Shown here: in pieces, positions 30,585 through 37,075 of the stretch | How positions within the stretch are numbered: position 1 is the first letter of the stretch | Layout: each line of letters opens with the position of its first letter | From: M30B66 sp040882555 | GTDB taxonomy: Bacteria > Bacteroidota > Bacteroidia > M30B66 | Direction of reading: 5' to 3' | DNA length: 37,075 bases | Assembly (NCBI GenBank): GCA_040882555.1 | Contig: JBBEBC010000047.1 | Span: forward strand, 1 to 37,075 | Translations under genes and position numbers: made by a program | The notes under the pieces: model-generated | Database searches by the model: none | What the model saw: only the letters and a program-made list of their open reading frames with translations | Told to the model about the DNA's origin: nothing

Positions 30585-33437
30585 ATGCAAATGAGAAATA
30601 TATATTTCCCAGTCATTTCTTTGTTTTTTCTCCTTGCTTCACCTGCAATAGGTCAACAATATAAATTAGAAGGAAGTGTAGCTGATGAAGTAACCAACGA
30701 AGCTCTTCCCGGAGCGGCGGTAGCAATTTACTCTATGCCAGACTCTAGCCTTTTCGCTGCTGTCGCGACAAATGCTTTAGGTTTGTTTCAAATTAAAAAT
30801 ATTCCGCAAGGTTACTATAGAATGAAGGTAAGTTACCTTGGTTTTAAAGAAAGCATTCTCCCTTTATTGATGAATGAGAACAGAAATATTGGCAAAATAT
30901 CATTGCAAACAGATGCGAAATTACTTAAGACGGCTGAAGTCGAGAGCTCTCAAATAAGAACAGAAATTAAGGGAGATACCATTCAAATGAATGCGGATGC
31001 ATTTAAAACGAATCCCGATGCAACACTAGAGGATCTAGTTAAGAAAATGCCTGGCATGCAGGTAGAAAACGGTACGGTAAAAGCTGGAGGAGAACAGGTG
31101 CAAAAGGTACTTATTGATGGAAAAGAATTTTTCGGAGATGATGTATCAATGGCAATGAAAAATTTACCCGCTCAGGTGGTTGATAAAATTCAATATTTTG
31201 ATAAACTTACTGATCAGGCTCAGTTTTCGGGATTTGATGATGGCAATTCAAGAAGAACTATTAATGTAGTCACTAAAGGTGGAGTAAAAGAAGCTAAATT
31301 TGGTAAAGTATACGCTGGGGGCGGCACAACCGATAGATACTCTACTGGAGCGAATTTAAATATATTTAAAAATAATAGGCGTTTTTCTATTGTTGGACAA
31401 AGCAATAACTTAAATCAGCAAAACTTTTCAAGTGAAGATTTACTTGGGGTCAGTCAAGGATCTGGAGGTGTTGGAGGACGAGGACGAATGATGGGCATGG
31501 TTCCAGGAACAAATGACCCTTCAAATTTTATGGTTGGTCAACAAAATGGTATCAATACAACGCACTCCTTAGGATTAAATTATGCTGATTCACTGAGTCC
31601 TAAAACTAAAATAAGTGGTAGTTATTTTTTTAATAATACATATAATGAGACGCAACAATCAATTAATCGAGACTTTTATTTAAATGATTCAACTTCGCAG
31701 TTTTATGATGAAAATAATAGTTCCTGGAGCAATAATCTAAATCACAGGTTGAATCTAAGGGTTGAAATTAACTTAGATTCTAACAATTCCATTATATACA
31801 CGCCAAGAATCAGTTGGCAGGCAAATCAATCGAACAGCTTTATTGATGGTAACACTTCCATAAATGGTTTGGAGTCGCTTAGCTCTACTTCAACAGAAAT
31901 GCCTTCAAATAATTCAGGGTATTCAATGGGTCAAAATGTTCTTTTTCGTCACAAAACAAAAAAGGAAGGCAGAACCATTTCCCTTGCACTTAATGTTGAT
32001 AATAATGAGAAAAGTGGTTTAGCAAATCAGATTTCAAGCAATACCTTTTTTATTGCTGACTCCACGTTTCTTATCCGTCAACAAACCGACACCTACAGTA
32101 ATTCAGCTAATTATTCAGCTAATCTTATTATCACTGAACCACTAGGTAATAAATCACAACTCTTTTTAAGCTACCGACCATCATTAATTAATGGACTATC
32201 TATTAGAGAAACGAATGGTTTTAGTGACTTAGATAACAATTATACTAGATTTGATTCACTGCTGTCTAATCGCTTTACAAATACCCTAAAAACTCAAATG
32301 GCCGGTGCTGGAGTGCGATATCGTGCAAATAAATTCTTCACTGTCTTAAATTTCAATGCGCAATATGTAGTTCTTGAAGGATTGCAAACTTTTCCAACTC
32401 AACCTCTTATCAGGAAGACCTTTTTTAATTTGGTGCCGTTTGCAATGATAAATTATAAATTTAATAGATCGTCTAATCTTAGAGTATATTACCGTTCTAA
32501 TACGAACGCCCCTAATGTAAATCAGCTTCAAACAGTTCTAAATAATTCTAATCCAATACAATTAAGTATAGGTAATGACAATCTTAATCAAGAGTTTTCA
32601 CAGACTATAACTACTCGATTTAGTAGAACAAATCCTGAAACTAGCAGATCTGTTTTCTTAAATGTGAGTGCTACAAATACATCCAACTACATTGCAAATT
32701 CGACCATTTTAGCAACTGCTGACACCATTTTGTCGGAGGGAATTAGATTAAGAAGTGGTAGTCAACTTAGCCGACCAGTAAATACAAATGGTTGGTGGAG
32801 TGTGAGATCGCTTTTAACTTATAGTTTACCCGTTAAATGGTTAAAAAGTACCGCTAACATTCAAGGAGGTTTGAATTACCAACTAACACCGGGTTTAATA
32901 AATGGAAAACGAAATGAAACAAGTAATTATGGTTATTCAGGAGGAATAGTTATTGCAAGCAACATAAGTGATAAAATAGATTTCAATGCAGGTTATAATG
33001 CAGCTTATAATATTGTTGAAAATAGTCTTCAACCTCAATTAAACAATAATTTTCTTATCCAAACTGCCAACTTTAAAGGAAATTGGTTGCCTTGGAAAGG
33101 ACTCGTTTTAACATCAGAAGCGGCTTACTCAAAATACAAAGGTCTTGAAGCAGCCTTTAATCAGGAATTTATTCTTTGGAATGCAGGTATTGGATACAAA
33201 TTCCTTAAGAAAAGAGCCGGAGAGCTCAAGTTCTCAGCATATGACATACTAAATCAAAACACAAGTATAAGCAGAACAGTTACTGAAACTTTCGTTGAGG
33301 ATAGCTCAGTTCGAGTTTTAAACAGATATTTTCTATTGACTTTCACGTACACATTTAGAAAGTTCAACAATATGAAAGCTCCTGTGCTAGAAGGAGATGA
33401 TAATCCACATGAAGGTCCTGGACGACCTCGTAGATAA
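30585..33437 (+). CDS. Outer membrane beta-barrel protein with carboxypeptidase-regulatory-like domain (TonB-receptor-like)
   Basis: A 950-residue protein if started at ATG 30585; GTG 30582 and ATG 30591 are alternatives. The signal peptide is IYFPVISLFFLLASPAIGQQ. A carboxypeptidase-regulatory-like domain runs from about 25 to 110 (GSVADEVTNEALPGAAVAIY), then a plug-like region (MPGMQVENGTVKAGGEQVQK and LIDGKEFFGDDVSMAMKN), then a long barrel of the OMP_b-brl_3 type. A Gly/Arg/Met-rich loop, GGVGGRGRMMGMVPG, and a basic C-terminal tail ending GPGRPRR stand out. It starts within 2 bases of the LytTR regulator stop, so all three genes form one operon. The ligand is unknown. There is no GLPGLI-type partner. 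Confidence 0.9.
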   Translation: MQMRNIYFPVISLFFLLASPAIGQQYKLEGSVADEVTNEALPGAAVAIYSMPDSSLFAAVATNALGLFQIKNIPQGYYRMKVSYLGFKESILPLLMNENRNIGKISLQTDAKLLKTAEVESSQIRTEIKGDTIQMNADAFKTNPDATLEDLVKKMPGMQVENGTVKAGGEQVQKVLIDGKEFFGDDVSMAMKNLPAQVVDKIQYFDKLTDQAQFSGFDDGNSRRTINVVTKGGVKEAKFGKVYAGGGTTDRYSTGANLNIFKNNRRFSIVGQSNNLNQQNFSSEDLLGVSQGSGGVGGRGRMMGMVPGTNDPSNFMVGQQNGINTTHSLGLNYADSLSPKTKISGSYFFNNTYNETQQSINRDFYLNDSTSQFYDENNSSWSNNLNHRLNLRVEINLDSNNSIIYTPRISWQANQSNSFIDGNTSINGLESLSSTSTEMPSNNSGYSMGQNVLFRHKTKKEGRTISLALNVDNNEKSGLANQISSNTFFIADSTFLIRQQTDTYSNSANYSANLIITEPLGNKSQLFLSYRPSLINGLSIRETNGFSDLDNNYTRFDSLLSNRFTNTLKTQMAGAGVRYRANKFFTVLNFNAQYVVLEGLQTFPTQPLIRKTFFNLVPFAMINYKFNRSSNLRVYYRSNTNAPNVNQLQTVLNNSNPIQLSIGNDNLNQEFSQTITTRFSRTNPETSRSVFLNVSATNTSNYIANSTILATADTILSEGIRLRSGSQLSRPVNTNGWWSVRSLLTYSLPVKWLKSTANIQGGLNYQLTPGLINGKRNETSNYGYSGGIVIASNISDKIDFNAGYNAAYNIVENSLQPQLNNNFLIQTANFKGNWLPWKGLVLTSEAAYSKYKGLEAAFNQEFILWNAGIGYKFLKKRAGELKFSAYDILNQNTSISRTVTETFVEDSSVRVLNRYFLLTFTYTFRKFNNMKAPVLEGDDNPHEGPGRPRR

Positions 33438-33892
33438 GGTAGAAGTGCTCATAGACAAAGTTCATAATTGTAGAATTTACAATATCAATGAATTACAAAA
33501 TATTAATTCTAGGCACTTGTATCCTTATATTATCTAGAATTACTATTCAGCTAAGGCGATCACAACCAGTAGAAACCTCAATTTTGAGCATCTCCAAAAT
33601 ATTTCTTTGGGTTCTCGATACGAATAGATCTAATTTATTAGGCTATACTGCTATGGCAGGTATTTCGAAAAGCTCATTGACTGTCGAGTAGATTTAGGCA
33701 TAGACACTTTTCACTTTATTATGAGCAAATAATGTGATCTTCATGCCGGATTGGGTTGTTTTTGTTTGGCTATTTAAACATATCGGAAATAATCAGGAGC
33801 AACTTCATTTTTATAAGCTAATTTAAAAATATCTTGAACGATTGTGTTTTACCATTTACATTAAAAGCGAGAATCAATATTGTTAAAAATAA
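33438..33892. other. Intergenic region, 455 bp, possibly holding decayed coding sequence
   Basis: No convincing gene lies between the barrel gene and the convergent surface-protein gene. A 67-codon frame at 33488-33691 starts with a hydrophobic MNYKILILGTCILILSR-like stretch, but the remainder is not recognisable. A second short frame, ending YFEKLIDCRVDLG then IDTFHFIMSK at a TAA near 33731-33733, is open in another phase. Together they could be remains of a small gene with a frameshift. I see no good terminator for either neighbour. Confidence 0.35.
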
Positions 33893-36800
33893 TCAATAAA
33901 TCACCGTTACATTGCCAACTCTACTATAATATGACTCAAAGGATCCGCCAAATCCAAAAACTATTTTATATACGTAAACATCTTGTTTTATCGGCTCCTT
34001 ATTAAGATTCCGAAACGTTCCATTCCATTTTTCGTTAACATCGAAAGTTTCAAAAATTATGTGCCCCCATCGATCGAATATAAGAAAATCAAAAAAAGTT
34101 ACCTCCCCATCGAATACAGGTCCAAATAAGTCATTTCTTCCGTCACCATTAGGTGTGAAAGAGTTGGGTATATAAACTTCCCTTGAAGGCTCAATTTTTA
34201 ACGCCTTATAAGCCGTGTCTGGACAATTGAACTCATTATTCGCAATTAGCATCAACTTTAATTCAGCTTCAAACACATTCGGATATACATGTTGATTAAT
34301 AAAATCAGTATAGTGAGTTCCGTCGCCTGGAAAAAGGTCAAATATGCTGGCATTTGTACTTTGATTCTCGAATAACACAACAGGATAATCTGCAGTAATT
34401 GTTGTTTGATTCACATCAAATTCAGCATTAGCACGTTGAAGTACGATAACCTGTTCATTAATTGTAGTATCGGCAAAACATAGGTTATCATTTTCTACTC
34501 TCAAACTTACATTATAAACTCCTGCTGCTAAATATTCATGTTGTACAATTGGACCTTGGCTAGAAGTGTTGCCATCTCCAAAATCCCATTCCCATTGATC
34601 TCCGTGCGTAGAAAGCGAATTAAAGTTTGCATTTAATGGCATACAACCTATGGCTGGATCGGCTTGAAAATTAGGTATTGGCTGACCTGACAAACGGTAC
34701 ATCTGGACAACAGTGTCAGTACAAGCATATTGATTTGATACTATAAGCTGAATAGGGATAGTTCCAGCACTTACCAATGTGATAGGAGGCTCAAATTCAA
34801 AAGAACTTGAGGCCTGCCAGGTCCATAAATAGGAAGTCCCTCCTGAGGATAAATTTTCAACAGAAATTGAGGCGCTATCGCCGCAGCTTTCATAGCTACT
34901 GAGAATAAACTCACCTTCAGGTTTAGGAAAAACAGAAATAATTAATTGGGTATCAATAGGACAGTCTAGGTTATAAGCAAAGCTATAATTATGAGCAATT
35001 GCCTGAACGTTGTAGTCTCCAAACTGATAATAATTAGTACTTGTATTGAACTGGATTGACGTTAAACCGTTTCCAAAATCCCATTCCATACTAGTTGCAC
35101 CTAATGTAAAATTAGAGAAATTCACTTGCAATGGCATACAGCCCATCATAGGATCAATTGAAATCCCTATTTCTGGAATTGCTTGCACATGAATAGGTAA
35201 ACTCATTGTATCTGGACATCCAAAAACAGGAGAATAGCCAATTAATTGAATTAAATAATCTCCCGCTTGATTATAAATATATGCTGGTTGAATAGAAGTG
35301 CTTGTTTCTCCATCGCCAAAGTTCCATAAATATGCTGCAGCTCCTTGAGACAAGTTATTCACTTCAATAGAATTTCCCTTGCAAATAGCATTTTCTTCCA
35401 ATGCAAAAAGCACCTCAGGTTTCTGAAATACGTTGACAGTTGCGTATGCAGTATCAATAGAACAGCCGTCACTTGCTATTAAGCTAACATCATAAACACC
35501 TCCAGTTTCATAAATATAACTAGTGTTATAGGTAGTTAAATCAGGACTTCCGTCATCAAAATTCCACGTAAATTCATTAGCACCAGAAGAAAAATTGGAA
35601 AACTGAACATTTAGTGGTGCACATCCAAACTGGGGAATAGTATTAAAAAATGCCACTACTGTATTAGGCAAGGCGGTAAGATAAATGATCGATGAATCTA
35701 CTCCACAGGTATTTTGTGCAATTAAAATCACTGAATATTCAGTCGTGTCATTATCAATGGCAATAAATCCATGTCCAATAGGAACTGTATCTGAAGAAAT
35801 TAATCCATCGCTGAAAACCCATTGGTATGCATCTGGAGAGCCGTAACTGGCATTTGTAAATACTGGCACAAAAGGGCTACAGCCAGAATAGAAATCAACC
35901 AATTGAATAGAAACTGGCGTTGGACGGGCTAGAAAATTAGTATCTAGATCTCTACTTCCACATTGATTCGATACATTCAAATGTACAGTGTAAATTGTAT
36001 CACCTAAAATAGGTGATGGGAATATAATTGAATCTGGAAATGCTGTTAAATCTGAATAAATTCCATCTACTGACCAGTTATAATTCAATCCAACTCCGGT
36101 GGTGAAATTCTCAATACCAACTACCAAGGGTGCACAACCTGAAAATGCTGACAAATCGAAATTTAAATTTGGCAAGTCAATAATTGTAAGTGATTGCTCA
36201 TATTCTGAGCTGCAACCAAATTCAGTAGTCAATAAAAGATGAATTAAATAAGTACCAGTGTCAGCTATAACAATCTGTGGAGATAGACCTGAATAAAAAT
36301 CATATTCTTGCCCGAGATAATTATAAACTATCCACTCATAAGTTAAGTTTCCACCATAAATAGTATCTCCTAGACTTATATTATTTGGTTGGAATAGTGT
36401 ATTAACACATACAAATGAATCTAATTCAAATACAGGAACTGGTAATGGATGAACTTGTATGATTAATGAATCTCTATTCAAACAAGTAGTTATTGGATCT
36501 GTATACTGATAATATACTGTTTGGTCGCCAGGCACATTTTGAGTAGGACAAAATAATCCCAAATTAGAGATAATCCCTGTACTATAAAACAAGCCTGTCG
36601 GTGGCACTCCTCCTGTTGAGTTAGTCGGAACAAAATCATCAAGTTGAAAACATGCATCATCAATACAAAAACCTAAATCTGGTCCAAGCTTTACTTCTGG
36701 CAAATCAAATACAGTAACTGATAGTGAATCATATGTTTGGCATGTTGTACTGGGAAATATTGTGTATGTAAGTACAAATTGACCAGCACCAGCATTAACT

Positions 36801-37075
36801 GGATTAAATGTATAATCTTGACTATTTAATGAAACTCCCGAGCCAGACCAAACACCTCCTTGGTTATTAACAGGTACTAATATTATTATTGAATCAGAGA
36901 TACATAATTCAATATCCATTCCGGCTTCAGGAAAAACTGGTGCAACAACCTGAATTGTTTTCTGATCTGAATTTATACAGCCATTTAAATCGGTAAATGT
37001 GTAGGTCAATGTTTGAGTACCTATTCCGTTTGGTGTGTAAATATTTCCATTTAAATTAGATCCTGACCATACTCC
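33893..37075 (-). CDS. Very large PKD-repeat surface protein with T9SS type B sorting domain, 3' part (runs off right edge)
   Basis: The frame is open from the right edge to a TGA at 33893-33895, giving 1,060 visible residues; the start and signal peptide lie outside. The first ~210 visible residues are Ig-like segments with GVWSGSN at the edge and GGVWSGSGV again about 70 residues later. Then come roughly nine modules of about 80 residues, many with G-C-x-P-L-x-V-x-F-x-N followed by a W-x-F-x-D-G core (TWNFDDG, LWNFGDG, EWDFGNG, EWDFGDG), which are PKD-type domains. Some have lost the core (LWTWQAS, NWSVDG). The last ~95 residues (33896-34183) are the gliding-motility-type C-terminal domain: YIPNSFTPNGDGRNDLF, FDRWGHIIFET and DVYVYKI. 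The protein is exported through the T9SS and probably attached to or released from the cell surface as an adhesin. Confidence 0.93.
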   Translation of the reverse strand, partial: GVWSGSNLNGNIYTPNGIGTQTLTYTFTDLNGCINSDQKTIQVVAPVFPEAGMDIELCISDSIIILVPVNNQGGVWSGSGVSLNSQDYTFNPVNAGAGQFVLTYTIFPSTTCQTYDSLSVTVFDLPEVKLGPDLGFCIDDACFQLDDFVPTNSTGGVPPTGLFYSTGIISNLGLFCPTQNVPGDQTVYYQYTDPITTCLNRDSLIIQVHPLPVPVFELDSFVCVNTLFQPNNISLGDTIYGGNLTYEWIVYNYLGQEYDFYSGLSPQIVIADTGTYLIHLLLTTEFGCSSEYEQSLTIIDLPNLNFDLSAFSGCAPLVVGIENFTTGVGLNYNWSVDGIYSDLTAFPDSIIFPSPILGDTIYTVHLNVSNQCGSRDLDTNFLARPTPVSIQLVDFYSGCSPFVPVFTNASYGSPDAYQWVFSDGLISSDTVPIGHGFIAIDNDTTEYSVILIAQNTCGVDSSIIYLTALPNTVVAFFNTIPQFGCAPLNVQFSNFSSGANEFTWNFDDGSPDLTTYNTSYIYETGGVYDVSLIASDGCSIDTAYATVNVFQKPEVLFALEENAICKGNSIEVNNLSQGAAAYLWNFGDGETSTSIQPAYIYNQAGDYLIQLIGYSPVFGCPDTMSLPIHVQAIPEIGISIDPMMGCMPLQVNFSNFTLGATSMEWDFGNGLTSIQFNTSTNYYQFGDYNVQAIAHNYSFAYNLDCPIDTQLIISVFPKPEGEFILSSYESCGDSASISVENLSSGGTSYLWTWQASSSFEFEPPITLVSAGTIPIQLIVSNQYACTDTVVQMYRLSGQPIPNFQADPAIGCMPLNANFNSLSTHGDQWEWDFGDGNTSSQGPIVQHEYLAAGVYNVSLRVENDNLCFADTTINEQVIVLQRANAEFDVNQTTITADYPVVLFENQSTNASIFDLFPGDGTHYTDFINQHVYPNVFEAELKLMLIANNEFNCPDTAYKALKIEPSREVYIPNSFTPNGDGRNDLFGPVFDGEVTFFDFLIFDRWGHIIFETFDVNEKWNGTFRNLNKEPIKQDVYVYKIVFGFGGSFESYYSRVGNVTVIY

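Noticed and set aside
34190..36442. Repeated protein modules as a DNA tandem repeat
   Set aside because: Repeats are visible at the protein level (PKD cores), but the DNA copies are divergent, so this is an old domain array and not a recent nucleotide repeat.

Overview
The window looks like chromosomal DNA from a member of the phylum Bacteroidota, probably a marine or free-living flavobacterium or cytophaga relative. Four things point there. A very large surface protein ends in a type IX secretion (T9SS) type B sorting domain. The block bamD - omega-like RNA polymerase subunit - coaBC - DUF4835/PorD is characteristic of this phylum. Outer-membrane receptors carry an N-terminal carboxypeptidase-regulatory-like domain and one has a DUF4249 lipoprotein partner. 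TAnnTTTG promoter elements stand upstream of several genes, while Shine-Dalgarno sites are generally absent. DNA is AT-rich, gene density is high, and I saw no insertion sequence, prophage, CRISPR array, tRNA or rRNA.

Layout. 1-3155 (minus): ligA, a DUF6913-type gene and the start of dapA, overlapping head to tail. 3311-5776 (plus): thiolase, a cytoplasmic-looking NlpC/P60 peptidase and a small exported rhodanese-like protein. 5800-12698 (minus): a compact run of Na+/solute symporter, GNAT acetyltransferase, M20 amidohydrolase, alanine racemase-like enzyme and ornithine racemase-like enzyme, followed after 31 bp by an MscS channel. A 431-bp AT-rich gap and a His-rich four-helix membrane protein follow. 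13628-16891 (minus): bamD, rpoZ-like, coaBC and porD-like. 17005-18246 (plus): an alpha-oxoamine synthase with a terminator, then an unrecognised polytopic membrane protein. 19748-23455 (minus): the three-subunit proton-translocating transhydrogenase pntA-pntAB-pntB and a PAS-LuxR regulator. 23562-28697 (plus): a luciferase-domain protein, a CoA-binding protein, a TonB-dependent receptor, a DUF4249 lipoprotein and trxB, ending in a strong terminator. 28844-33437 (plus): a LytS-type kinase, a LytTR regulator and an outer-membrane beta-barrel protein in one tight operon. 33893-37075 (minus): the 3' part of the T9SS surface protein, running off the right edge.

Most of this is Bacteroidota housekeeping and envelope biology. 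The best candidate for an undescribed system is the five-gene symporter / acetyltransferase / amidohydrolase / double-racemase run at 7460-12698. It looks like a pathway for uptake, N-acyl modification and stereo-inversion of one or more amino acids. Its alanine racemase-like member differs from standard Alr at two active-site positions. A second candidate is the kinase-regulator-beta-barrel operon, which looks like a dedicated envelope signalling or uptake unit. The orphan membrane protein at 18385-19773 and the alpha-oxoamine synthase beside it have no assignable substrate from sequence alone.
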